The notes under the pieces: generated by a model
The model's input: the letters and a program-made list of their open reading frames with translations, nothing else
Database searches by the model: none
Told to the model about the DNA's origin: nothing
In this document: positions 50,003 to 59,223 of the stretch, in pieces
How the letters are laid out: each line of letters opens with the position of its first letter
Numbering within the stretch: the first letter of the stretch is position 1
Source: JAJDNS01 sp963578825
GTDB taxonomy: Bacteria; Acidobacteriota; Vicinamibacteria; Fen-336
Length of the DNA: 64,000 nucleotides
Direction of reading: 5' to 3'
Assembly (NCBI GenBank): GCA_963578825.1
Contig: CAUZDW010000014.1
Coordinates: forward strand, 30,509 to 94,508
Made by a program: the position numbers and the translations under genes

Positions 50003-51476
50003 TCAGGGTTGTCGACCGCGCTCGCCGCTCGTCCACTGCTCCCAGAACCCGAAGCCCATCGCCTGCATCTGGTCCTTGAGCGTGCTCTCCTCCATCAGCG
50101 CCTCGACCTGGGCTCGGTCGTGGCGACCCCAGGTCTCCTCGCCGTCTGCGAAGGCCCAGGTGAGCGCAGCCGCCACTGCGGCGTTGGCCCGCATCTGGCG
50201 CAGGTCGACCTCCTCGAAGGTGTCCGAGCGGGCGTGGTAGTTGGGGCCGTAGTTGGCCGACTCCTGGCTGGCGACGAGGTTGGCCACACCCTCCAGCATG
50301 AAGTCGAAGTTGTCGGTCCCCACGATCGGCACGTTCACCTGCGTGAAGGGCCCGAGACCGGCCACCGGCGCGAGTGCGCGGTCGACAAACTCCACCAGCT
50401 CCGCTCGTCCGTTGGTGAAGAAGCCGTCGATGCGCCCGTTGCCGAGATCGAACGACGCCGCCATGACGTGCCGATCGAGCTCGTCGGCGTGCGTCCTGAC
50501 GTAGCCCCAGGAGCCGAGTGCCCCCTGCTTCTCGCCGTTCCAGAGCGCGAAGCGGATCGTGCGCCGGGGCGTGAGGCCGAGACGGCGGATCTGCCGGGCG
50601 ATGTCGATGAGCATCGCCACGTTGCATCCGTTGTCCAGGGCCCCGGTGCCCAGGTCCCAGGAATCGAGGTGCGCACCCACGAGGACGATGTCCTCGGGTC
50701 GCTCGTCTCCCAGAATCTCTCCGATGACGTTGCGGCTCTCGTACGGGCCGCCGGTCTCGGCGTCGACTTGCGCCCGCAGGGTCAGCTGCCGTCCTGCTCG
50801 GAGGAGGCGCAGCGCCCGCTCCGCGGCGTCTCGCTCGAGGATGATCTGTGTGAGCGTGTTCTCCACGCTGGCCGACGGCAGGTGGCGGTTAGAGGACGTC
50901 GCCGGGTCGAGAGGCCATGACGACGACGCCTGCGGCCTCCCCGGCCAGCGCCCGCGTGTCGATGGCGTGGGCGTCCGTGTACTCACGAAACAGGCCTTCG
51001 AGGTTCGTGAGCTCCCGGGTCTCGACCAGGACAAACGCCCCGCGGACGCGGGAGCCCAGGCGGGCGAAGTCGACCGCAGACCCGGTGCCCCCGTCGAGAA
51101 GGGGCGCCACGTGGCCTTCCGGTGGCGTGGGCGGCGTGAAGGGCATGGCCACCGCTCGTGCCCGGAACGTCACGTCACCCTCGATGGAGATTCGCGTCGA
51201 GCGCTCCAGCCAGAGCCCCGGCATGGTGAAAGCCTCGGCCCGTGCGTCGCCCCCGGCGTTTCGGAATCGCTCGAGGGCCCACTCGACGGACCGACGGTTG
51301 GTCTCCGAGCCGGTCGCCCGCCCGCCGATCTCGTCGGTGAGGACACGAAGGTCCTCCTCCATGGGCGTCGATCCGAGGAGGGCCGCCACAAGCCGTTCGA
51401 CCGCCGTCGTCCCGGCGGCCGCCTCCGTAGCGAGGGCCAGAGTCCCCACCAAGGCCATCGCGACAGCGTGCTTCAT
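50003..51476 (-). pseudogene. M28 aminopeptidase gene (PA domain plus peptidase), frameshifted
   Basis: ATG 51476 starts a signal peptide (KHAVAMALVGTLALATEAAA) and the N-terminal and PA domains down to VVVMASRPGDVL, where TAA appears. The peptidase part continues in another frame as RHLPSASVENTLTQIILERD. Removing one T from GGTTAGAGG near 50889 rejoins them as GDVLYRHLPSA. The peptidase domain has zinc ligands in GAHLDSWDLGTGALDNG, FDLGNG and YHARSDTFEE. The usual NGEEQG is NGEKQG, so a zinc-binding glutamate is replaced by lysine. An intact protein would be about 490 aa and exported. Either the gene is damaged or the sequence has an error. Confidence 0.8.
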
Positions 51477-51896
51477 GTCTCTGCGTCTCCTTGGAAAACG
51501 AGTTGGCGAGATCATAGCCGACCACTCTCCCCCAATCCCATCAGATTCCTGGACGGCATGAGTCTGCCTGTCCCAGGGTTGAACAGGAAGGTCATTCGGG
51601 AGAGATGCGCGATCATATTCATGTCTCGCAGTCGAGGACTTCATGGAAAGGGGTGATTCAATCTTGGAGAGGAGAAATGTCATGCAGAGGAGAGTCACTC
51701 GACGCATGTTCATTCATCGTGGCCACGCTGGGCGCTATAGTGGACCCGCATACATCGCAGCGCGAGTTCGATGCCCGCTGACGACGCAATGAGGCAAGGG
51801 AACTTCGCTTTCGAGCCAGCGCCCGGCAATGCGTGCGGGGCCGTGTTTGGTGGCTGGATTCTCAGGTAGGTCCCACAACTAGGATGGAACTGGGGC
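51477..51896. other. 420-bp intergenic region
   Basis: No coding signal holds up on either strand. A possible promoter for the downstream gene is TTCATC (51713-51718), a 17-base spacer and TATAGT (51736-51741), about 155 bases before the ATG. The region is somewhat AT-richer than the flanking genes. I see no repeats or RNA structure in it that I can support. Confidence 0.4.
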
Positions 51897-53270
51897 ATGG
51901 CGGACGGAGAAGATGAGCACGGTCGCACGCCTGTCACGGTGACACCCACCGGGCGGCCACCGGAAGCGCCGCGCCGCGACCCGCCCGACAAGGGGATGAT
52001 CGCTTTCTGGGTCGCTTTCATCGCGTTCGCGGTCATCAACCTGGTGCATCGCGGCCGCACCGCCTTCGCCCGGGATGTCAGCCAGATCACAGACCTCTCC
52101 CTGGATCTGACAGTCTCGGACTTCGAGTCCTTCTACCGGGCGGCGCTGCGCATGGCCGAGGGTCTGGACATGTACTTCCCCGATTGGGCGCGCACCGAGA
52201 TGCCTGCGAAGAAGGGTCCTTTCTTCGAGCTGCTGTTGCAGCCGCTGCTCCCGCTCGGCCCTGCCATGGCCGAGATGGTGTTCGGCGCTTTGTCATTCGC
52301 AGTGCTGGGCCTGACCCTGGTCGTCGCACGCCCCGTGCTGCAGCGAATCGAGCCGGACCCGCGGTCCAAGTGGTTGCCGGTCGCCGCTTTCGCGATGCTG
52401 GTGGCGTTCGTGCACTTGGCGACGCGCTACACGCAGCTGGCGCCGCTACTCGTCTTCCTGTTCTTCGCAGGGCTCTACATGTTGACCACCGGGCGGCCGT
52501 TCCTGGGCGGCCTTGTATGGTCGCTCCCGATCGCGATCCAGATCACGCCGATCGTCCTGTTGCCGCTCTTGGTCTGGAAGGGTGCCTGGCGCTCTCTGGG
52601 CGGCATGCTCGTCGGCCTCGCGCTAACGACCGGCGCGGTCCTGGTCCACCAGGGCGTAGGCCGCGGGATCGGCCAGTTCCACGGCCTGTACGCGGGGCTC
52701 AGCCAGGACACGGCGCTGCACACCTATCACGAACGCTTCCAGGGCGTGCCGTCGATGATCATGGCGACGATTGCGCCGACCTACGAGGGTGGAATCGAGT
52801 CGGGCGCGCAGGACCTCGGCTGGAACGGAGTTCGCAACTTCCTCGGCTCGACCAACCTGATCGACTACCAGGGGCTGTTGCTGGCGCTGGCGACGCTGCT
52901 GATCCTCGGGACATGCGCGCTCGCCTGCCGACGGCGATCCGACGATGGGGACGCGCGGCGCTGGCTCGGCGAGACGGGGCTCGTCTTGTTGGCGATGTTG
53001 CTGATCTCGCCGCACACGTGGAAGCACTACTTCTGGTGGCTCAGCCCCGCGCTGATGCTCGCGCTGCTGGAGTGGCACGCGAGCAGGCGCGTCTGGGCCA
53101 TCGGGTTCGTTGCCGTCGTGCTGCTGACGCAGACGTTGCCTCACTACGCGACTCTGCCGGAGGTGTGGGCCTACACGTACGGCGTGTTCCACGGCTATGG
53201 CATCGGCCTCGTCCTGCTGTTCGCCATCCTGGCCGCGCACCTGTGGTTGAGTCGTGCGTCGGTCGACTAG
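51897..53270 (+). CDS. GT87-like (DUF2029) polytopic membrane glycosyltransferase
   Basis: This 457-aa protein has a charged, Pro-rich cytosolic N terminus and about ten to eleven membrane helices. The first loop has the acidic motif LTVSDFESFYRAALRMAEG and MYFP, as in DUF2029/GT87 enzymes, which use polyprenyl-phosphate sugars on the outer face of the membrane. Later segments ATRYTQLAPLLVFLFFAGLY and LLISPHTWKHYFWWLSPALM are also family-like. No ribosome site is clear (GGAACTGGGGC). The acceptor is unknown and no cell-envelope cluster surrounds it. Confidence 0.75.
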   Translation: MADGEDEHGRTPVTVTPTGRPPEAPRRDPPDKGMIAFWVAFIAFAVINLVHRGRTAFARDVSQITDLSLDLTVSDFESFYRAALRMAEGLDMYFPDWARTEMPAKKGPFFELLLQPLLPLGPAMAEMVFGALSFAVLGLTLVVARPVLQRIEPDPRSKWLPVAAFAMLVAFVHLATRYTQLAPLLVFLFFAGLYMLTTGRPFLGGLVWSLPIAIQITPIVLLPLLVWKGAWRSLGGMLVGLALTTGAVLVHQGVGRGIGQFHGLYAGLSQDTALHTYHERFQGVPSMIMATIAPTYEGGIESGAQDLGWNGVRNFLGSTNLIDYQGLLLALATLLILGTCALACRRRSDDGDARRWLGETGLVLLAMLLISPHTWKHYFWWLSPALMLALLEWHASRRVWAIGFVAVVLLTQTLPHYATLPEVWAYTYGVFHGYGIGLVLLFAILAAHLWLSRASVD

Positions 53271-53317
53271 GATCCGCCTCCGTCAATTCTTCCGACCCAG
53301 GCGAATCGACGAATGAG

Positions 53318-53440
53318 TATCTGAGGAGCCGGAACATCTCGTAGGCGATCCCTCCCTGCCTGCCCCGGTCCACGTAGTAGTGCGTGGAGCTGTGGGTGAC
53401 GAGGACCCGGAGCGTGCCCTGGACGGGAATTCGTGGTTGA
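53318..53440 (-). pseudogene. Remnant of an MltF-like solute-binding domain
   Basis: Reading leftward, the stretch RIPVQGTLRVLVTHSSTHYY continues VDRGRQGGIAYEMFRLL, which is the start of the periplasmic-binding domain in MltF-type lytic transglycosylases (GTLRVLVTYSRTHYFVDRG-like). Similarity ends abruptly near 53320, and no catalytic domain follows. It lies in the gap between the GT87 and TIM-barrel genes and is best read as a leftover of a deleted gene. Confidence 0.5.
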
Positions 53441-53467
53441 ATGCGCAGGCGAAAGAGGAGGAGCACC

Positions 53468-54316
53468 ATGACCACTCGACGGTCGTTCCTGGGCACGATG
53501 GCAGGCGGCTTGGGGGTCGCCGTGGCCGGCGGGCGCCTCGGCCACGCGGCTGCTGCCCAAAAGCCCCCTCTGGGGCTGCAGCTCTACAGCCTCCGACACC
53601 GGCTCGAGAAGGACCTCCCGGGGACTCTGAAGATGATCCGGGCGTGGGGCATCGAGGAGGTCGAGTCCGCCGGCTTTTACGGCCGGAGCGCCGCCGAGTT
53701 CACGGCGGAGCTCAAGAAGGCGGGCCTGCGCTGTCAGGCCATGCACATCGGATGGGACGCCCTGGGAGACGATCTCTCGGCCGTCCTCAAGGACGCGGAG
53801 ACCGTTGGGGCGACCACGATCATCCAGCCTTCCCTTCCTCACGACAAGCACGGCGCGGCGACGCGCGAAGAGATGCTGAGGGCGTCCGGCGCCTTCGTCG
53901 GATGGTCCAGGCGGATCAGGGCGGCGGGGAAGCGCTTTGGCTACCACATGCACAGCCAGGAGTTCGGTCCCGCGCCCGAGGGGACGCTGTTCGACCTGTT
54001 CGCAGAGGAGGTGGGCCCCGAGGTCGGCTTCGAGCTGGACGTGTTCTGGGTCACGACCGGCGGAGTCGACCCCCTCGCGCTCATGAAGAAGTATCCGGGT
54101 CGGATCTGGTACACGCACCTGAAGGACATGACGAAGGGCAACGAGACCGGGGCCGACGCCAAGGTCGTCCTGGGGACCGGCAAGATCGACATCGCCGGCG
54201 TCGTGAAGGCGGGCGAGGCGGCCGGGGTGGAGATCCACTACCTCGAGGACGAGAGCCGGGACCCGGTGGCGCAGATCCCGCAGAGCGTCGCGTACTACAA
54301 GACGCTGAAGGCCTGA
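53468..54316 (+). CDS. Tat-exported sugar phosphate isomerase/epimerase-like TIM barrel protein
   Basis: This 282-aa protein uses ATG 53468, placed after AGAGGAGGAGCACC; an in-frame ATG at 53441 lies before the ribosome site. The leader is TTRRSFLGTMAGGLGVAVAG. The barrel has LGLQLYSLRHRLEKDLPGTL, GYHMHSQEFGP, FELDVFWVTTGG, WYTHLKDMTKG and VEIHYLEDES, with the His, Glu and Asp residues expected for metal binding. It is followed after eight bases by a Tat Gfo/Idh/MocA gene. This pair is a recurring unit in Planctomycetes-like genomes and probably processes the same exported sugar derivative. Confidence 0.87.
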   Translation: MTTRRSFLGTMAGGLGVAVAGGRLGHAAAAQKPPLGLQLYSLRHRLEKDLPGTLKMIRAWGIEEVESAGFYGRSAAEFTAELKKAGLRCQAMHIGWDALGDDLSAVLKDAETVGATTIIQPSLPHDKHGAATREEMLRASGAFVGWSRRIRAAGKRFGYHMHSQEFGPAPEGTLFDLFAEEVGPEVGFELDVFWVTTGGVDPLALMKKYPGRIWYTHLKDMTKGNETGADAKVVLGTGKIDIAGVVKAGEAAGVEIHYLEDESRDPVAQIPQSVAYYKTLKA

Positions 54317-54324
54317 GGCGGGCC

Positions 54325-55644
54325 ATGAGCGCGAGCAGGTCACCGACCCGTCGAGACTTCGTCAAGACACTGGCTCTGGGCGCCGCGGCTATGGCCCCCA
54401 CGGCGAAGAGCGACGCCCGGACGGCAGGCGCCAACGATCGCATCGGTGTCGGGATGATCGGTGTGGGCCGGATGTCCCGGGGACACCTGGAGAACCTGCT
54501 GGCCGAGCCCGATGCGGAGGTGCGGGCGCTGTGCGACGTGTACGAGCCCAACCTGCGTTTCGCGGTGGCGAAGGCACCCGACGCGAAGACGTACGCGGAC
54601 TTCCGAGAGGTTCTCGGACGCGACGACATCGATGCCGTGGTCATCGGCGCTCCTGACCACTGGCACGCGCTCGCCACGGTGATGGCGTGCGACGCGGGCA
54701 AGGACGTCTACGTCGAGAAGCCCACGTCGGTGGCCATCGCCGAAGGTCGCAGGATGGTCGAGGCCGCGCGCCGCAACGACCGCATCGTTCAGGTGGGAAC
54801 GCAGCAGCGGTCGGCGCCCCACTTCAAGTACGCGGCGGACCTGGTTCGTGGCGGCACCCTCGGCGACGTCACCTTCGTTCGGACGTGGAACTACGGCAAC
54901 GACGCGCCCGACGGCATAGGGAGCCCTCCCGATGGGTCGGTGCCCGAGGGCCTCGACTGGGACATGTGGCTCGGGCCCGCGCCGAAGGTCCCCTTCAACG
55001 AGAACCGCTTCGGGGTCTTCCTCAACGACGACCTCGAGTACCAGCGGTGGGCCAGCTTCCGGTGGTTCTGGGACTACGCCGGCGGGATGATGACCGATTG
55101 GGGAGTGCACCTCATCGACATCGTCCAGTGGGCCATGGACGTGGACGCCCCGGAGACGGTCAGCACCCACGGCGGCAAGCTCGTCCTGACGGACAACCGC
55201 CAGACCCCCGACACCCTGCAGGCGACGTACCGCTACCCGAGCTTCGTGTGCACGTACGAGAACCGGGTGGGCAATGGCTTCCCCCTGGACGGACACAGCT
55301 ACGGGATCTCCTTCCACGGGACCGAGGCCACCATGTTCCTCGACCGCGGCGGCTTCCAGATCGTTCCCGAGGGGGAGGACGAAGGGGTTCCCATGCAGGC
55401 CCAGTCGCTCCCGGCCAGCCACGCCCGGCACATGCGCAACTTCCTCGACTGCGTGAAGAGCCGCCAGGCCCCGATCAGCGACATCGAGATCGGCCACCGC
55501 TCCACCAGCACGGCCATCCTGGGCAACATCGCCTACCGGACGGGACACCAGATCAGCTGGGACCCGAAGAGCGAGACGATCCAGGGCGACGACGAGGCCT
55601 CGAAGCTGCTGGACCTGGCCTACCGCGCGCCCTGGGAGCTGTAG
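54325..55644 (+). CDS. Tat-exported Gfo/Idh/MocA oxidoreductase
   Basis: This 439-aa protein has a leader with PTRRDFVKTLALGAAAM, then ANDRIGVGMIGVGRMSRGHL for the cofactor, YVEKPTSVAIAEGRRM with the catalytic lysine, and VGTQQRSAPHFKYAADLV. The pocket has RWFWDYAGGMMTDWGVHLID. It is the second gene of a two-gene unit with the TIM-barrel protein and is similar in layout to the protein at 20502. Its cofactor is presumably loaded before export. The substrate is not known. Confidence 0.88.
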   Translation: MSASRSPTRRDFVKTLALGAAAMAPTAKSDARTAGANDRIGVGMIGVGRMSRGHLENLLAEPDAEVRALCDVYEPNLRFAVAKAPDAKTYADFREVLGRDDIDAVVIGAPDHWHALATVMACDAGKDVYVEKPTSVAIAEGRRMVEAARRNDRIVQVGTQQRSAPHFKYAADLVRGGTLGDVTFVRTWNYGNDAPDGIGSPPDGSVPEGLDWDMWLGPAPKVPFNENRFGVFLNDDLEYQRWASFRWFWDYAGGMMTDWGVHLIDIVQWAMDVDAPETVSTHGGKLVLTDNRQTPDTLQATYRYPSFVCTYENRVGNGFPLDGHSYGISFHGTEATMFLDRGGFQIVPEGEDEGVPMQAQSLPASHARHMRNFLDCVKSRQAPISDIEIGHRSTSTAILGNIAYRTGHQISWDPKSETIQGDDEASKLLDLAYRAPWEL

Positions 55645-55708
55645 CCCTCACCCTGCACCGCAGAACGGAATGCTCCGGGAACGTCGTCCAGGACGCGTTC
55701 CCGGAGTG

Positions 55709-57595
55709 CTATGGCGTGTACCAGATGGGGCGAGGTGTAGGCGCGCTCTTCGGTGGTCATGGGGACGACGGGGTCCATCGTGACGCCGAAGCGCTGGGCC
55801 TCGTAGGCCGTCCACCGCGGGGTCGGGATCTCGAGGACCCGGGCGTAGTAGACGGCCCGGACCTTGGGGTCGAAGTCCGGGTCGGTCCAGACGGCGATGA
55901 GCTTGGGGGCGCCGATGGTGTTCGTCTAGGTGGCCTTCTTCACGTCGACCGTGTTGCCCACCGAGGGCAGCGTCCCGTCGCTTCCGAGCTTGCGGTCACC
56001 GGACCACGCCACGTTGTAGATCTTCTCGTGACGCTTGCCCCTTCCGTCCACCCAGCCCTTCACGATCTGAACGCGGTCGAGGTTGCCGCTCAAGGGGTCC
56101 TTGAGGGCGGCGACCAGGAACGAGGGCGCCTTGCCCGCCGGGCCCTTGTGCAGGTCGCCGCCCATGGGCACGCCCTTCGTGTACCCGATGGCGCCCGGGA
56201 GACGGCTCTGGGCATCCTCGGCGTCGAAGTCCCAGCCCCCGAAGAAGCGGACCAGCATCCGCGAACCGCTGGTGGCGTAGGTCTCCTTGCGCTGCATGGC
56301 GTCGAAGAGGGCCTCGCGTGTGTTCTCCCTGGCCCACACCGCGGCCAGGCCCGAGGCGACCATCGCCCAGCCCTCGTACTTCAGGTCGCCGATCTGGGCC
56401 ATGGGGTGCTCCCAGCGCTTGGGGTTGGGCTCGGCGCCGGAGTGCTTGCCGAAGAAGTTGTCCTCCTGGGTGGTGGCGAGTCCGGTGTGGCTGTCGCTCG
56501 AGCCGATCATGCCGAACTTGTACGGGTTGACACCGAGCTTCTCCTCGAGTTGCAGCCCGATTTGCAGCGCCGAGCGGGCGTACTCGTACTGCAGCATGTC
56601 GTTTTCCTGGACCTCGCTCAGGTCGAGGTTGCCCTGGTCCCAGGTCTCGTAGTCGGCAAACTCGTCGTTGGGGGAGAGGAAGGGATGGGTCTCGCCGTCC
56701 CCCTTGATCTGCGTGGCCTCGTAGAGGGGCTCCCAGCGGGCACGGGTCTCGACGTACTCCAGGTCCACCGGCTCGTCGGTGAAGGACTCGATCGCCGGGA
56801 ACATGATCCCGTTGGACAGGTTGCCGTTGTGGGCGATGGCCAGCAGTCGTCCCCCGGTCTTGTCTTCATAGCCCTGCATCCACTTCCACAGGTCCCGTGG
56901 ATCGGGGCTGCCCAGCGGCGGCAGGGTCGTGTAGGGCTCCACCCTCACCGCCTTGTTTGCGTCGTCGCGGTAGATCACCACCCGGTGCAGGTTCATCCCG
57001 CTGGCGTTGGACGTCCACTCGTAGCCGATGAATGCGGTAAAGCGGCCGGGGTCGTTGTGGGCTTCGGCGGCCTTGAGTGCCACCTTCCCAGGCCGACCGG
57101 TAGGCCGGAGTCCCCGGCAGCGACGCCAGCGCCGGCGGAAACTCGTTGTTCGAGAAGGCCTGGATGACCTCCACCGCCACCTTCACGCCCTCCTGCCCGC
57201 CGGCCTGGATCATCTCGTACCAGCGCTTCTCGGTGGGGTCGGCCAGCATGGCGGGCTCCCCGGCGTAGAGCCGGGGGAAGAAGCCCATGTTGTCCGAGTG
57301 GTCGGCCACGACGAGGAAGTCCAGTGGTCTCGAGAGCTTGACCCGGAGGCCGGTCGAGGAGGTGAGCTCCTCGCCCTTGGCGAACTCGTAGGCGTCGTTG
57401 GGATCGAGGCGAGCGCCGAACGCCCCGGCGTCCATCGACATCGCCGTGTGCAGGTGGGTGTCGCCCCAGAAGACGTTCGTCGGGAAGCCGCCCTCCAGGG
57501 ATTCGGGAGGCGGGATGGGGTCCTGAGCGTTTGCGGGGGTTGCGACGACGGCGAGCGCAATGACGGCCAGACAGAGCGTGAGGGACAGCTTCCAT
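55709..57595 (-). pseudogene. Secreted DUF3604 protein gene with several disruptions
   Basis: An AGGAGG site precedes ATG 57595, but the signal peptide (KLSLTLCLAVIALAVVATPA) is one base out of frame with it because of an extra G after the ATG. The body reads FPTNVFWGDTHLHTAMSMDA, VVADHSDNMGFF and then shifts frame near 57086, continuing ALKAAEAHNDPGRFTAFIGY and IGSSDSHTGLATT. At 55926-55928 a TAG replaces the usual Tyr codon in KKAT-Y-TNTIGAP. The conserved ending LIAVWTDPDFDPKVRAVYYA and TPRWTAYEAQRFGV follows, with one extra G near 55728 before the natural stop at 55709. The family is PHP-like and metal-binding. Four defects in one gene suggest real decay or poor local sequence. Confidence 0.8.
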
Positions 57596-57879
57596 CGGGT
57601 TGACCTCCTGCGACAGGGTTCTGCTCTGGGGACCAGAGCGGACCCAGGAGCAGCACCTGATTGTATTCGACGGCAGGGGGCGACATCTTGATGGATGCTT
57701 GACCCCGGGCGCCAACACGACGGGAGCGCTCGACGCGACGCGGCCCGCCGTTGTTGCGGGTGACCTCCCTGCACAATAGGATTCGGGTCGAGCCTCTCGG
57801 AGCTTCGTGTCGAAGCCCCCATCACCGGCCCGAGGCCCGGGATCGAGACCACTCCGCACTGGATCAGGGAGCCCTTGAG

Positions 57880-59223
57880 ATGACGCCGACGCCCACACCA
57901 CCTCATTCCACCGTCCCGGCGGCGAGGACGCCTCTGCGTGGCCTCGCGATGATCGGTGCCCCTTCGGCGGGTGGGCTCGAGACCAGGATCGACACGCTCC
58001 TCGATTTGGCGAGGGAGGGCTCGATGCCCCCTGCCGCCGCCCCCGACCCCGCGGACCTCGGAGCCCCCGAGAGGCTGGCCATCGACTACGGGGATCAGAA
58101 GGAGCTGATCGGCCGGCTCGAGAAGGCCCGGCAGGGCCTCGCTGACGACCAGCGGGCCACCTGGGAGCCCCTCGAGGCCCAGGGAGTCTTTCGAGGCAGC
58201 GGCCCGGCGGCGGGGAAGCTCGCCTTCCTCTTCACGGGCCAGGGCAGCCAGTACGTGAACATGGGGCGCGACCTGGCCGATGCCGAGCCCGTCGTCCGAG
58301 CGGTCCTCGCCGAGGCGGACGCCGTCCTGGAGCCCCTCCTGGACCGCTCGCTCACCAGCTACGTCTTCGTCGACGGAGATCGCGCCGCGGTGAAGGCGGC
58401 AGGCCAGGACCTCAAGCAGACGGCGATCACCCAGCCCGCGGTGCTCACTCTGGACGTGGCCCTCGGACGGCTCCTGGGGGAGTTCGGGATCGTGCCCGAC
58501 CTGGTCATGGGCCACTCGCTGGGCGAGTACGGCGCCCTCGTTTCGGCCGGGGTCCTGACGTTCGCCGAGGCCGTCCGGGCGGCGGCCGCCCGGGGTCGGG
58601 AGATGAGCCGGGTGAGCGTGGGCGACAACGGCGCCATGGCTGCGGTCATGGCCCCGGTCGACGTCGTCGAAGAGGTGCTGAAGGGAATCGAGGGTTACGT
58701 CGTACCGGCGAACCTGAACTCGCGCGGCCAGTGCGTGATCGGGGGGGACACACCGGCGGTCGAGCGGGCGATCGAGGCCTTTGAGGAGCGAGACGTCCAG
58801 GCCGTGCGGCTCCCGGTGAGCCATGCCTTTCACACGAAGATCGTCGCCCCGGCGGCCGACGGGCTTGGGACGGTGCTCGACGGTCTCGACGTTCAGGCTC
58901 CGAGGCGGCAGATCGTGGCGAACGTCACCGCCGACTTCTATCCCGACGACCCGAAGGAGATCCGTGGCTTGCTCTGCCGGCAGATCGCTTCCCCCGTGCG
59001 CTGGGTCGAGGGGCTGGAGAAGGCCTACGCCGCCGGCGCCCGGGCCTTCGTCGAGGTCGGTCCGAAGCGGGCTCTCAAGGGATTCGTGGACGACGTCCTG
59101 GGCGGCAGGGCGGACGTGATCTCGCTCTACACCAACCAGACCCGACCCAGGGAGATCGCGACCTTCAATCAGGCCCTGTGTGGCCTCTACGCCGCCGGGT
59201 ATTCATCGAGGAGAGTGTCATGA
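57880..59223 (+). CDS. Stand-alone PKS-type acyltransferase (malonyl-CoA:ACP transacylase-like)
   Basis: This 447-aa protein has GGAG eight bases before the ATG. After a Pro-rich start, residues 60-130 resemble the linker that precedes AT domains in polyketide or PUFA synthases (LIGRLEKARQGLADD, QGVFRGSGPAAGKLAFLFTG). The AT domain has GQGSQYVNMG, nucleophile Ser in GHSLGEYGALVSAG and catalytic His in VSHAFHT. It ends with NQALCGLYAAGY, again a PKS-like junction. Ordinary FabD is about 310 aa and lacks these flanks. No KS, ACP or other synthase gene is next to it, so it acts in trans or is a relic of a larger enzyme. Its stop overlaps the next ATG (ATGA). Confidence 0.75.
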   Translation: MTPTPTPPHSTVPAARTPLRGLAMIGAPSAGGLETRIDTLLDLAREGSMPPAAAPDPADLGAPERLAIDYGDQKELIGRLEKARQGLADDQRATWEPLEAQGVFRGSGPAAGKLAFLFTGQGSQYVNMGRDLADAEPVVRAVLAEADAVLEPLLDRSLTSYVFVDGDRAAVKAAGQDLKQTAITQPAVLTLDVALGRLLGEFGIVPDLVMGHSLGEYGALVSAGVLTFAEAVRAAAARGREMSRVSVGDNGAMAAVMAPVDVVEEVLKGIEGYVVPANLNSRGQCVIGGDTPAVERAIEAFEERDVQAVRLPVSHAFHTKIVAPAADGLGTVLDGLDVQAPRRQIVANVTADFYPDDPKEIRGLLCRQIASPVRWVEGLEKAYAAGARAFVEVGPKRALKGFVDDVLGGRADVISLYTNQTRPREIATFNQALCGLYAAGYSSRRVS

